Shown here: positions 1 to 10,524 of the stretch, in pieces
Layout: each line of letters starts with the position of its first letter
How positions within the stretch are numbered: the first letter of the stretch is position 1
Assembly: GCA_039602395.1 (NCBI GenBank)
Contig: JBCNJP010000017.1
Span: 25,792,718-25,856,717, forward strand
Reading direction: 5' to 3'
Origin: Deinandra increscens subsp. villosa
Lineage: Eukaryota > Streptophyta > Magnoliopsida > Asterales > Asteraceae
DNA length: 64,000 nt
Notes under the pieces: model-generated
What the model was told of the DNA's origin: nothing
What the model saw: the letters and a program-made list of their open reading frames with translations, nothing else
Database searches by the model: none
Program-made: the position numbers and the translations under genes

Positions 1-375
1 GGCTTGAACCCGGGCCAGCAAAAGAAAGGAGCACACTACAAGATTAAGAAGAACCATTGAGACAGAAGTGTTAATTGGTTATATTTTAACCAGAACTTAT
101 TTAATTACTCCCATCTCATAAAAAATAATTGATAAACAAAATTTGTATGGTTAAAGGTAATAAATAGACACGGTTAAAACAGGATTTACATAGCTAAAGG
201 TAATAAATATACACGGTTATCATGGCCTGACCTTTCCACTTCTTGCCACCATAGCTGGTAGCGTGGCTTGACCGCCTTTAAATTTCCACTTCCCTGCCAC
301 CAAAATCTTTTGTATGAATGTATTTCCTGATCATCAAGAATCCTCATCTTCTCCTAAAAAAACTTCGATCGATCA
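1..375. other. Upstream region of the PB1-like gene, no gene seen
   Basis: AT-rich sequence with no coding signal I can support. Two near-repeats occur, around 145-215 (the phrase taatAAATAnACACGGTTA) and 225-300 (a short phrase ending CCACTTC plus TGCCACCA). It probably holds the promoter and leader of the gene that starts at 376, but I see no convincing TATA box. Confidence 0.4.
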
Positions 376-989
376 ATGGCTGCCTTTGGTAAACATGGAG
401 GATTAGGGGTGTTAATGAACCAGCACCCTACTACGGCAAGACTCCCCGTAAGTGTATTTTCACTCAACAATGGCTGCAAGTTTTTATTTTTAGGGTTTTA
501 TGTTTTTTAATTACTTACTCTCTACTCTGCATTTAGGTTTCTTACAAGTGGTCGGAGGTTCACCCTCAAGTCCATCACTGCAGCGATTTCCACCGGAATG
601 CCGCCGGCCAGGATGTCTGGAAGGGAAAGGTGGATTATGTCGACTATGTCGACATTCGCACATTTAATTATCATGATCTGAATCAAATGGTGCAATACCT
701 AAACCACACATCTATTGGCTATTTCCTCATTTACTGGAGGATCCCACCTCTGTCCATCACAAATGGGCTTGAGTACGCTGATTTCATCACTGACGAAGTT
801 GTAGGGGATACGAAACTTCCAGGGACCAGAGGGGGAGAGAGAGCTGGATGTGTATTTAATCCGGGTCAAGGATTCCACCTACATATCCGAGTTGGGACCG
901 AGATTGCCGCCTGGTCAAAGTTGTTTCCTGATGAAAGCAGCAGTAGCTTCTTTGATGATGAACACTATATGTCGGATGCTAGGTCTTAG
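376..989 (+). CDS. PB1-like domain protein, two exons
   Basis: Exon 1 is 376-447 (24 codons from an ATG). The 89-bp intron 448-536 has GTAAGT at its 5' end and TTTAG at its 3' end. Exon 2 is 537-989 (150 codons plus stop). Both exons are in phase 0, giving a 174-residue protein. Near the N-terminus is KHGG. In the middle is VDYVDYVDIRTFNYHDL, followed by a Met-Val-rich helix and a P-P-L-x-x-x-x-G-L stretch. That order resembles the PB1-like domain found at the N-terminus of many plant MULE-type transposases and related Asteraceae proteins, which is my recollection of the family rather than a search result. No transposase core follows, so this is either a domain-only gene or a remnant. The acidic/Ser-rich C-terminus ends about 30 bp before a long TA microsatellite. 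Function unknown; a protein-interaction role would be inferred from the fold only. Confidence 0.55.
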
Positions 990-1019
990 CTAGTTAGATA
1001 TATCTTTGTATAGGATCCT

Positions 1020-1021
<2 letters not shown>

Positions 1022-1078
<57 letters not shown>
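1022..1078. repeat. (TA)n microsatellite
   Basis: About 28 uninterrupted TA dinucleotides directly downstream of the PB1-like gene. Confidence 0.95.
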
Positions 1079-1081
<3 letters not shown>

Positions 1082-1645
1082 GTTCTTGTTAACTCTTCCT
1101 CCTGTTTTGTTTTGGTTAACCCCATTAATGTAGATATATTTTATCTCATTCATTAAAGTTGATTTTATTCTAAATTGATTGTTGAAAATAGATTTTATTG
1201 TGAACTGATGTGATTTTTATTTTATTGTGAACTGGTTAACCATCCTGAAAAACTTTAGAACTCTATTTTACCCGGTTCATCCTGAAGAACTTTAGTTCAT
1301 CTTCTCTCAATCCTCGTGAACTCTTCTTCCTGAGAAAATTGTAGTTCATCGGGTTTTGTTCTTCTTCCAATTTACTGAAGAAGTAAAATTTATCCTGTTT
1401 ATAAATCATCTCATCCCACCATATCAAAATTCCAACATATACTAACATAACATATGAATATATACTTCAAGTAAGATCAAAGTTATGTGTAAAATAGAGG
1501 TCTGCTATGATTCATTGAAAATGTGTATGTTATTATAGATGAAAACTGTATAAATAAAACTATAACAACTTATGTTAACATACAAACTGGAACAACTTAT
1601 GCAATTGTACATAAATACAGGGATCAACTCTTCTTCCAGCCAAGT
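1079..1645. other. AT-rich spacer with TTCATCC motifs
   Basis: No convincing gene. Between 1240 and 1360 there are several GTTCATC(C/T) phrases of the kind found in the introns of the CACTA genes at 29 and 40 kb. Positions 1450-1645 recur, diverged, at about 6100-6290. Confidence 0.4.
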
Positions 1646-2566
1646 TCATCCGGTTCCCATCTTGTTCTTCTCTTCAATAGCTTGTAACCGAAATTTGGCC
1701 TTGTGACATAGGAGACTTTCATGATAGGTCCGTGTCACTATTCTGTTGTCACTATCACCAATCCTGACAATATCTCGTATTTCATCTTCAGAAAGCCCAT
1801 TTAGAGCATCTTCTAAGCCCCTAATTGTCTCGCCATGTCCACTGGTGAAAATGTGATACATGTCTATTTCTTTCTTATACTCCCAATTGGTCACCTGTTT
1901 TCCCTTAACCACATGAAGCCTGTTAGTTATCATTATTAAATGGATTTGGTCTTTGTCAGCCGGGCTCCATTCTGGATCTGGAACTGTACTATGCCTTGTG
2001 AATGACCCATCAGCTCTATAGACTACCAACTTTCCATCCTTATCAAATTCAAGCGTCGAAACAGAATTGTCAATGCTGCGTTGTGTGGCTTCATCTACTT
2101 CCCCGTATAAGTCATCCAAGTACATCTTTATCCTCAGCATTAAGGAGTCCTCTTGTGAACACGTACCCTTCATATCACCACGTAACTGTCTAACATCACC
2201 CAACTCATGGTCAGTGAGGTTGTACATAGCTTCTTCAGCTGTAAACTTTAGTAGCTCATCTGAATTGGTTGTGAAAAGGTATACTTTGGCTTGATCATCA
2301 TACCTCCAGGAGATGATTCTTCTCCTTTCAGCATGGACATCTCTGTATTCATCCTCCTCATTAATCACTTTTCCTTTTCCATTCTTAGCCACTGACTTCA
2401 TTCTCTTGGTGGGTAGTTTTTCTAGTGACTTGGGTGGAGATGAGGGTTTTCGTGGTTTCTTTAGGTGAGGATATGGAGATGGAAGGGTATGATCAATTAT
2501 AGGTTGTGGTACAAAGGGTGTGAAGTTATATGTTCTAAACTTTGGTGGAAGAGGCTTTAGTGTCAC
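1646..2566 (-). pseudogene. C-terminal globular segment of the 1.6-5.3 kb gene
   Basis: 306 codons, the longest intact frame in this region. It starts Pro-rich, then has a basic patch (KRMKSVAKNGKGK), then a mixed alpha/beta-looking segment containing RRRIISWRYDD and a W-S-P-A-D-K motif. No catalytic motif was recognised. The last 100 bp of coding sequence recur, diverged, at 6280-6400. Confidence 0.45.
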
Positions 2567-2580
2567 AGGTTTAGGAGGCT

Positions 2581-3560
2581 TTACAGGTTTAGGATTTTTT
2601 GCTGGTCTACTAGTTCTAGGAGGGTTTCTTCTGGGTTGTGTGAGGCTAGAGTTCTGCTCAGATCAGAAAATGCACCTGGTGGTATTGGTTCACCTGTTTC
2701 CTTTGAGATTTTGTTCTGTTCATGTATGGTATTTGAATATCTAATTCTCAAGCTATTAATACCAGAAGGATTGATCTTTTTTGGGTCCTCCCCCCTTATC
2801 TTAATGAAATAGCATTTGAGAAGCTTAAGTTCTTCTTCCTTTGTCATAGGGTTTTCTAGGATTTTCTGTATCTCTTCTTCCCTTTTTATCTTCTCTTGCC
2901 TTTCATCAGCATCTATCCTTACCTTCAGTTTTACTTCACCATCCTCTTGAACAACCTTGGACATCATATCGCATAACTGATTAGCAATTTTTAAATTTGC
3001 TTGTTCAGGAGTTGCCCATCCCCTGGCTATGATCATATCTATGAACTTCCTAAGGAGTTTGGCATTGTGAAGGTTACCTTACAGTCTGATCTTTTCTTGT
3101 TTAGCTTTGATCTCCTTGTCAGATTTTGTGGCCATTCTTCTTTTTCTTGTCTCCTTCTCAGAGTCCATCGTTGCCATTTTCTCATCAATAGACCTTCTCT
3201 TGATTTCATTTATCAGACCCATTATTTCTTTATCATTTGAATAACGTAGCATGTCTCCTTCTAGTTTGAATTCCAAGGCCATGTATCCATCCTTTTTAGT
3301 TGTTCAGCTTTCTCAGCATCCTTAGGTGCCTGTTTTATCATGTTTACCTCATCTTCTAGGAGAGATACACGTTGATCATAAATGCATGTTGGAGGCTTTG
3401 TCTTCTTAACAGCTGCAAACACCTTGTCAGAATCTGGTTGGTACTGGGGCATCACCATTTTTCCTTTCCCGAATCTGATTGCTTCAGCAGAAAAATCATT
3501 CTCATCAGGAGGTTCAGTCTTTGGCTCCACAGGCTTTGTCTCTTTTACAGCTGCAAACAC
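2581..3560 (-). pseudogene. Charged helical middle of the 1.6-5.3 kb gene
   Basis: Three overlapping open segments (3261-3560, 3079-3282, 2581-3036) lie in two frames. They are rich in Lys, Glu and Arg (for example KREEEIQKIL and KSDKEIKAKQEK), with a K-V-F-A-A-V-K duplication near the N-terminal end. Composition suggests a long helix. Near 2600-2640 two frames overlap: one ends in a stop, and the other is Pro-rich and runs into the next segment, consistent with a frameshift. Confidence 0.4.
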
Positions 3561-3619
3561 CTTGTCTTTTACTCCATCTTCTTCAACAACCTTTTATGTT
3601 TCAGGAGTAGCAGGGGGAG

Positions 3620-3740
3620 CACTAGGCTTTAAAACAGGAATGATGGACAGAGATGGAGCACAAGGCTTTAAAACAGGAATGATGGGCAGAGATGGAGCAC
3701 TAGGCTTTAAAACAGAAATGATGGGCAGAGATGGAGCACT
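3620..3740. repeat. 39-bp tandem repeat
   Basis: Three full units of AGGCTTTAAAACAGGAATGA plus 19 further bases, with a few substitutions. On the minus strand it encodes a 13-residue Pro/Ile-rich peptide repeat. Confidence 0.85.
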
Positions 3741-3879
3741 CCTTAACCAAGTGTAGTTAAGAGTATTCCTAATCATCGTTTTTCTCATGAAAGATAGAGC
3801 TTCGGGAGCTATCTCCACATTTATGGTTTGCAGATCACCCATCACACTTGTGATCATCTGATTATCAGCAGTCACTTGC

Positions 3880-4120
3880 ACTGGATGAAGTTGTTCAATC
3901 GGATCAACTAGTTCAACCGGTTCAACTTGGCCTTCTTCCTCCGGATGAAGTTGTTCAACCGGATCAACTAGTTCAACCGGATCAACATGGCCTTCTACCT
4001 CCAGATGAAGTTGTTCAACCGGATCAACTAGTTCAACCGCATCAACATGGCCTTCTTCCTCCGGATGAAGTTGTTCAACCAGATCAACTTGTTCAACCGG
4101 ATCAACTTGTTCAACTTCAT
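3880..4120. repeat. 60-bp tandem repeat with ACCGGATCAAC core
   Basis: About four 60-bp units. Each contains GGATGAAGTTGTTCAACC, GGATCAACTAGTTCAACC and a CATGGCCTTCTTCCTCC block. Within a unit the 15-bp phrase GTTCAACCGGATCAA repeats again, so the array has two levels of periodicity. Confidence 0.85.
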
Positions 4121-4212
4121 CAACATCTGATGAAGACACCCTGTGCAAGATCCTATTTTGAATTAAATCTACTTTGACATATGAATTTCATTTCAACGTA
4201 TGCTTGACAACC

Positions 4213-4431
4213 TTACCTATCAGTGGCTTTCACAGATTTTCCTGCCTTCAACCATTCAATTTCTTCTCCTTGAGCTCTCACAATTGCACGGAGAGCTGCG
4301 AATTCTTTTTTAAGTTTTGTACATCGAACCGTTAATTCAGTATGTGTCTTGCTGCTCTCAACTGGTGTGTTGCCAGTATCTTTGAGCAAAGAAGAGCAAA
4401 CAAGCCGACCTTGTTCATGCCCAGCACCCAT
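4213..4431 (-). pseudogene. Coiled-coil segment of the 1.6-5.3 kb gene
   Basis: 72 codons ending in a heptad-like helix (HTELTVRCTKLKKEFAALRA and onward). A similar T-H-T-E-L-T-x-R-C coiled-coil occurs in the same TE-associated protein family, as I recall it. It lies in a different frame from the neighbouring segments, so either an intron or a frameshift separates them. Confidence 0.4.
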
Positions 4432-4685
4432 GGTTTCTTAGCACCTAGGATTCCTGTTGTCAATCGAAGGTTCCTGAATAGGTTCTCTGACTGATACAAT
4501 TACCGTGGATTGGGTCTTAATGATATTGGCACTGTCCTCAGGGTCCAGTGGGACATCACGAGTAGTGTCAGCCCTTTCCACCTAACTTGCTTCATCACTA
4601 CTACAAGTCACCTTATCAGCAGAATATGGGTTGGGTGATTGAACCAAGTCCAACAGTATATTCCCTGCAATAAGGTTTGGGTAAT

Positions 4686-5333
4686 CTACTTCATGTGGCC
4701 TAGGTGATTTATCACCCTCATTCTGAGGTAGTCCTGTAGAGGGTCTAGGTCAAGGAAACCTAATCCTCTTCCTTTTGGGTGATTATAGAGTGGGTGTGGT
4801 ATTTTTGGGTATCGTATTGATGTAGGCATCCTCTTCCTTTTGGTGGGAATTTGTAAATCAGTGGAAGAGGATGGTTGGTCTGGTGTGGGCTCAACACTTG
4901 TTGGTGTAACAATGTTTTCACCAGGAGCAGTTTGCTCAGGAGCAGTCCTGGCCTTAGGCATAGGGTGTCATGTGTCTTTACCAAGAAAAACAGTTTTGTT
5001 CACTTGCATGTTAGAAAATGTTTTACTTGTAAAAGATTTAAGTTCAAGATGTTGATAAGAGATTTGCAGATTTGGAAATTCACAATTGAGAATGTGTTGG
5101 ATGAATCTGGGGTACATGTAAAAGATCCTTTTAGGTTTTAGATTTTCCAGCATTCCATCAAATATCATTTTTGAAAAGTTAAAGTTGAGCCCATTTACCA
5201 AACCATAAAAAGCGGATGATTGAGGTGCAGCAAGTTCATCCCATGCAGTTTTCTTGTGAGATAGGAAGTGGAAAATGGTATGAGTAAGATAGCACCAAAC
5301 ATAGGGTAGTTTTCCCCTTTTTGATGGTCCCAC
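4686..5333 (-). pseudogene. N-terminal globular segment of the 1.6-5.3 kb gene
   Basis: The segment beginning MGPSKRGKLPYVW runs in one frame from 5333 to 4686, interrupted by a single TGA near 4968. It contains a W-D-E-L motif, then FNFSKMIFDGMLENL and YPRFIQ. The pairing of an FNFSKxIFDxM-like helix with MYPRF is characteristic of the Asteraceae TE-associated family named above. After the stop the frame continues as a Pro/Thr/Ser-rich linker with a basic KRKRMP patch. The opening is probably not the true N-terminus, since family members start further upstream. Confidence 0.5.
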
Positions 5334-5759
5334 AAGTTAATTCACCCCCATACCCAATTTCTTCGTACGTCTTCAAGTACAATTCAGAGTTGTAATGTTT
5401 CCAACATTTTTTGTAGGTTCATGTTAGAGGGGTACAAAATAAAGAAATTATAGTTTAAATCCCCTCTAGAAGAATAGAAGAATTTTGATGTCATGCATCT
5501 GCTACTTTGCTAGAAATGGTAAACTATTTGTTTATATCCACTGAAGACATGATGTGTTCCACTCTTCCCTTTAGATGTCTTTAATTTGTGTATAACATAT
5601 CAAATAATTAATCAATAGGGTCTTTATGTGATATATTAATAATTAAGAACTAATTAAGAAATAATGAATCAATAGGGTTTGCATGCTTTCCTATTTATGT
5701 ACTTTGTTAAAAAGCATCTAACTTCATTCTGTTAATTATACAAAATTCAAGGATCGATC
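5334..5759. other. AT-rich spacer, nothing recognised
   Basis: No open frame or repeat that I can support. Confidence 0.4.
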
Positions 5760-7075
5760 CAACAACACTGATGGTCAATTGAAAAAACTTGAGTTCGAAC
5801 TTAAAGAGGAGAGACTTCTTCGCGATGAAAAAAAAAAGAACAAGTTAAGGCCCTCTTCTTGAAGATTGAAGAATCGAAAAAAAAAACTTGATCTACTTAT
5901 AGCTCATCTATTTGCACTTGGAACACCGTTACCACAATAACTTAATTTCTGGCATCTATAGAGGTAAATTGTTTACATCACAACTTAATCATACTATTCT
6001 CAAGTACCTTATAATAACATATACTCTTGTTACTGAAGAACACAATCCGGATGAACTCTTGTTCCTGAAGAACACAAATAGATGCAAGTTCCTGGTACAT
6101 AAGAATATATACTTCATGTAAGAACACGGTTATGAGTAAAATGCAGCTCTACTATGATTCATTGAAAATGTATGTTAATATGAAAAAATAGAGTATATAC
6201 ATAAACTGTATAAATAAAACAGGAACAATTTATGTTAGATTTAAAAAACATAATAAATACTATAGTATCGGGATCAACTCTTCTGCCAGCCAAGTTCATT
6301 CGGTTCCCATCTATTTCTCCTCTGCAATATCTTGTAACTGAAATTTGGCCTTGTTACTAGGACACTTTCATGATAGGTCCGCGTCATTATTCTGCTCTCA
6401 CTTTTTACCAATTCAAAAACATTGTTCTAGGTAAATTCTAAGGAGATTTGTGTTGGATCTAGCTAAGCACTAATCATGTTGACATACACACAACTCATTA
6501 TTGGTTTGATTGCTCATTTAAATAAAGAAATTAATTGAACTATAGGGCGTGAACATGGGTGGTCGATCAACCTCGTCTGAAGCGGTTGAAAAGAAAAAGG
6601 TAAATATTTGCTAGTCAAGTTTCATTCCATTCTATAGTTTCACAGTAATCTGTTTAGTAATGTCATGTAGTCCCATTTTAAATGTTATTTGGTACCTCAA
6701 ACACTTGGGCTAGCTAGGGATTGTTGGAACAAATGTTGAGATGTGTACCAAATAAAGTTCAACTAACTTTGAAGTTGATCCGGAACTTAATGTGATGTTC
6801 ATCCGGATGTTTTAAGCTAATCTGGATATCTAATGTTCAACTGGAAACCAATTTAAATGTAGGACCTGATCACCCATACTACTTGCAATAAAATGACACT
6901 CCTCAGTCCATATCTATCATGGTGGTAAGTATTTCAAAATTGCTATACATATTATGATCAATTTCCATAACCTAATTATCAATTATATGTTTTGGTATAG
7001 GAAGGAATGCAAGAAAAAATGGTCCTAATTAAGCTCAAATCTGAACAGTTGAAGATGAAGATCACGTGGTAGTGT
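5760..7075 (+). pseudogene. Degenerate CACTA TNPA-like exon remnants
   Basis: Around 5770-5860 the plus strand encodes KLEFELKEERLLRDEKK, closely resembling the coiled-coil in exon 5 of the TNPA-like genes at 30.2 and 39.7 kb. Small exon-like pieces follow, each ending at a GT donor: about 6554-6600 (starting MGGRSTSSEAVEKKK), about 6866-6925, and a terminal piece after TTGGTATAG at about 7000-7071 ending in TAG. The spacers hold the same GTTCATCCGG-type phrases as the TNPA introns. I infer a decayed relative of the CACTA gene on the plus strand, whose element end would be 8656. Each exon after the first is uncertain. Confidence 0.35.
6095..6405. repeat. Diverged copy of 1445-1735
   Basis: Shares TATACTTCA(A/T)GTAAGA, TATGATTCATTGAAAATGT, CAAGTTCATNCGGTTCCCAT and AAATTTGGCCTTGT with the earlier copy, in the same order and orientation. 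It carries the end of the minus-strand gene and its downstream flank. Confidence 0.7.
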
Positions 7076-7191
7076 TGTTGGCTCCCGGATTGAAAATTAA
7101 ATTGAGAATAATGCTTGTATGCAGTGTAATTTTCTTTAGTTTTTTATTTGTATTTCATTTGTAATTAACTTGGGTCATTGTCATGGTAGGT

Positions 7192-7556
7192 TTATCTAAC
7201 ACAGAAAATACACAATACAAGTGGACAATCACCCAGGCGGGCAACAAGCTGCGCCGCCAAGCCTTTCTGAATAGCAAAACTCAGCCTCGTGAAAACAACA
7301 TCCCTAGCACCAGAGGTCACCACATTACCATGCATGACCCGTTGAACTCTACTCAGGGTTTCCACGGCCTCGGAGGTGAGGAACCCAAAGGTGTCAAAGG
7401 CAAAAGGAACTAAACACATGTTGATTTTCAATGCACGCTTTCTCATGCTTGTTCACTTTCCCCATCGCAGCCTTAGAAGCCGCCTGCCCCACTTTGAATT
7501 CCCCAAGCCCCTAGCCCACCAGAGGAGAGACCCCAGTTAGATCCAGGCATGCATAT
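7192..7556 (-). pseudogene. RT-associated zinc-finger/nuclease protein, C-terminal fragment
   Basis: Reading from 7556 down, the minus strand encodes a D-L-T-G-V-S-P-L-V-G segment, an in-frame TAG, then KVNKHEKAC and a frame change. The intact C-terminal part follows, with PFAFDTFGF, a V-x-R-V-M-H-G-N segment and FAIQKGLAAQLVARL. This is the same protein family as the plus-strand copy at 16.3-17.2 kb: a plant RT-associated C-terminal region with a CCHC zinc finger and a PD-(D/E)XK-like arrangement. Only the part after the zinc finger is present. The upstream edge stops where CACTA end sequence starts (about 7557-7560), so a transposon junction truncates it. Confidence 0.6.
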
Positions 7557-7559
7557 AGC

Positions 7560-8656
7560 GAGGACACATCTGATTTCAACAACCTTTTGGTCACTTTTTT
7601 TTTCTTCCCAAATATATGTTGCTAAAACACAAATATATAATACCAAAGGCCACATTTTTTATATTTTAACGTGGCCGTTGTCACCCTTTGGCCATGCGTA
7701 TTGGGACAAAATATCTGATTTCAACTACCCTTTGGGCACTTTTTTTTCCAAATATATGTGGCTAAAACACAAATATACGTGACCATATAATACCAAAGGT
7801 CACACTTTTTATATTTTAACGTGGCCGTTGCCACCATTTGGCCACGTATATTGGGACAAACTATATGATTTCAACTACCCTTTGGCCACTTTTTTTTCCA
7901 AATATATGTGGCTAAAACACAAATATACGTGACCAAATAATACCAAAGGCCAAGCTTTTTATATTTTAACGTGGTCGTTGCCACCCTTTGGCCACGCGTA
8001 TTGGGACAAAATGTATGATTTCAGCAACCCATTTGGCCACGTTTTTTCTAACATATGTGGCTAAAACACAAATATACGTGACCATATAATACCAAAGGTC
8101 ACACATTTTTTATTTGTTAACGTGGCAGTTGCCACCCTTTGGCCACGTGTAATGGGACAAAAATTATAATTTCAGCAACCCATTTGGCCACGTTTTCTTA
8201 ACATATGTGGCTAAACCACAAATATACATGACCATATAATACCAAAGGCCACGCTTTTGATATTTTAACAGGGCCGTTGCCACCCTTTGGCCACGCTTAT
8301 TGGGACAAAATGTATGATTTTACCAACCATTTGGCCACATATGTTTATAATGTATGTGGCTAAAACACAAATATATGTGACCATATAATACCAAAGGCCA
8401 CGTTAAATAAACACATGTGGCCGTTAGGACCCTTTAGCCACGCTTTCCGGAAGAATTATTTGATTACAACAATAAATATTGGTACCCTTTAGCCACGCTT
8501 CTAGGTGGCTTCAGCTACTGATATTCAAACGTGGCCGTATGATACATACGGTGATGGGACCTTTGGTGTCGATTGAAATGGAAGAAGAAAAAATGTGGCC
8601 AAAGACCTTTGGTCACGGTTTTTTTTCCGTGGCCAAAGGTGAATTTTGACTTAGTG
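7560..8656 (+). mobile_element. Truncated CACTA 3' end (subterminal array plus TIR)
   Basis: About five copies of an approximately 150-bp GTGGCC/GGCCAC repeat lead into TTTTGACTTAGTG. The array and terminus match the right end of the large CACTA element (41992-43174) closely, with one change in the terminal inverted repeat (GACGTAGTG to GACTTAGTG). No matching CACTACGTCAAAA start lies upstream in this window. The fragment is therefore 5'-truncated, or its left end lies outside the window. Confidence 0.75.
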
Positions 8657-10524
8657 TTAATTGTGCCTCTCAATAGTTGTATATCATTGTAAATATGCCT
8701 GTAAATAAACCTAACGAACACAAACATGGGTATGTTCGTGTTCGTTTATTGAAAATCTAAACGAATAGTTAATGAACATAATCATACACAAAAGAACAAA
8801 TATATATAATCAAACAAATCGAACATAAATAAACAACCATAGTGGAATACAAATATACGAAGTATCAAACAATATCAATGATTAGAAAAATTATATATAA
8901 TAACAATTTTAATTGAAAAGCTTAGAGACACATTACTGTACATCCTTTAAACGAATTAAATTGTCCCACGTTTTCTTTGGTTTGTACGTGTGCTATGAGG
9001 TTGTTTGACACATATGTGTACGCGTGTGAGAGCCACCTATTTCCTCTTACGCCTATTTGAGAATACTTTCATTTTCCTCTTAATATATTCAATTGTCTCT
9101 CTCTCTCTCTACATTTATATAGATGATTCCTAGCTTACAACTTCGGTTACTTTGAATCTCTGTAAGAAACTCCTGCATGGTGCCCGCTGGTGTGTGCGAC
9201 CTTTCGTCATCATGGTTGTGCTCCGGTGTGTCGCCGCCGTTATGCGCTGCTTCTGGCGTTTTCGTTTGTTGTGAGACTTGGAACTCTAAGTTCTCAGATC
9301 TGTGTTCTAATTATCTCTATGAACCTTCTTTTTGGTTGTCGTTGTTTGTGGTCGGTTGTGCGGTGGCCGGTGGTTGTTTTTCATGCACTTAGGGTTTTTT
9401 GAAACAATGGGGGAATACAAAACTGACCGATTGTTTGTTGTGCGGTAGTCTTTGGGTGGTTTTCCATGGTGATACTTCATATCTGAGCCTATGATGATAC
9501 AGCAGATCTGAGGCTCTGATGATATTGTTCCTTTATTTGTATCGACCCTTTAATGTTGGAATGATGTTTATGTCGATTATACTTATTTTTGGCAATGATG
9601 ATATACAGATCTGAGCCTATGTCCCTTTAAGTTTGCAATGATTTAGATTAAGGTTTATGCTGGTTTGATTATGAAATCATCAATTGATGTTCCAGAAGTC
9701 TTTAGGTTCTTATTTATGTTTTTGGGTGAGTAAAAAAGGATGTGATATCAAATAATCAAGGGATGAAGAACTGACCGTCCAAAACTTTCAGATGGTTATC
9801 TTCCCCAGATGATAATACTCATGTGCAGCAGTCCCAAACCTTATACTTTTGCTTTTTTGGCTTTAAAATTTGTTTCAAATTTTAGTACTCTATATTTTTT
9901 TTGAACGGCAATCACAATAAAAAATGGGGCAACAAACCCAGCAAGAAACTGGGGTTCGGATATCACAATTTTTTTTAATTACGTTAAGACTTTCTAAGTT
10001 TTTATTACTTAATTGATTTCTTATTTGGTTGTGTTGACGAGGCATCGACATTGAGGTTTTTAGGCCCGTCACAAAGCGCGGGAGGAGTAACTAATTTGTC
10101 ATAAATGAATGAAGTTTCTATGCTTCTATAATGTATTAGTGACCCCCGCCGCAACGTGCGGGTGGTCAAATTCTTGTATATATACAAAAGCAATTCATAA
10201 ATTTAAATCTGAGTGTCACCAACATCACAAATTATATATAAAGAGAATTAGATTAATCCAAAAAGATCCTTAAATTTAAAACATATAAAAAAGATTTTCA
10301 AAAACTCATAAACCTGTGTAAACGGACTTTTACTAAACTCATTTTAGCGCTATTGGAACCAGCTAAACTCTATGATCTTAGTTCTATACCTTTTCACTTT
10401 TAGGTTACGATTTTAAATTTAAGATTTTTAGGGTATAGCTTTAAGATTTAGCTTTTAGCGTTTAGCTTTAGGTTTTAGATTTTATATTTCATTTTGTTTT
10501 TATGTCCATCATTTTGTTTTTATG
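8657..10524. other. Unassigned 1.9-kb stretch; gene-leader-like part and candidate Helitron end
   Basis: 8657-8990 is AT-rich. 9060-9180 has a CT-rich leader (a TCTCTCTCTCTC run) before an ATG at 9177, but the following 71-codon frame is Cys/Ser-rich and overlaps another frame, so I do not call a gene. 9470-9640 has a repeated AGATCTGAG phrase. 10045-10180 contains two GC-rich hairpin-like phrases (CACAAAGCGCGGG followed by CTAAT, and CCGCCGCAACGTGCGGG) that resemble Helitron ends. 10380-10500 is TTTAG-rich. Confidence 0.35.
10040..10085. other. Candidate Helitron-like 3' terminus
   Basis: A GC-rich hairpin (CCCGTCACAAAGCGCGGG region) is followed within about 15 nt by CTAA and then T, fitting the Helitron rule of a hairpin before CTRR inserted next to T. 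No matching 5' TC end or helicase was identified, so this is tentative. Confidence 0.2.

Larger units (their letters stand above)
3594..4148 (-). pseudogene. Acidic V-E-Q/H-P-E-E-E repeat segment
   Basis: 184 codons. The first part is built from about four imperfect 20-residue repeats of the type VELVDPVEQLHPEEEGHVDP, encoded by 60-bp direct repeats at about 3880-4120. The C-terminal part has three to four 13-residue repeats of the type PSAPSLPIIPVLK, encoded by 39-bp repeats at about 3620-3740. The repeats keep the frame, which suggests that the segment was once translated. Function unknown. Confidence 0.45.
1646..5333 (-). pseudogene. Broken TE-derived multi-domain gene (Asteraceae longin-like-annotated family)
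   Basis: Minus-strand open segments follow one another from 5333 down to 1646 with changes of frame and in-frame stops. They add up to something close to one long protein. In order from the N-terminus they are a conserved globular segment, a Pro/Ser-rich linker, a short coiled-coil, an acidic Val-Glu-Gln repeat, Pro-rich repeats, a charged helical segment and a C-terminal globular segment. The N-terminal part resembles proteins common in Asteraceae genomes that are often annotated as synaptobrevin/longin-like and lie beside retroelements; this is recollection, not a search. Some frame changes may be introns, but at least one TGA (near 4968) and the overlapping frames near 2600-2640 look like damage. 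Function not known. Confidence 0.5.

Noticed and set aside
9177..9402. Two overlapping 70-codon Cys/Ser-rich frames after a CT-rich leader
   Set aside because: The frames overlap, composition is unlike a folded protein, and no splice continuation was found.
10380..10500. TTTAG-rich stretch that might be interstitial telomere repeat
   Set aside because: Units vary in length and the TTTAGGG heptamer is not repeated in tandem.
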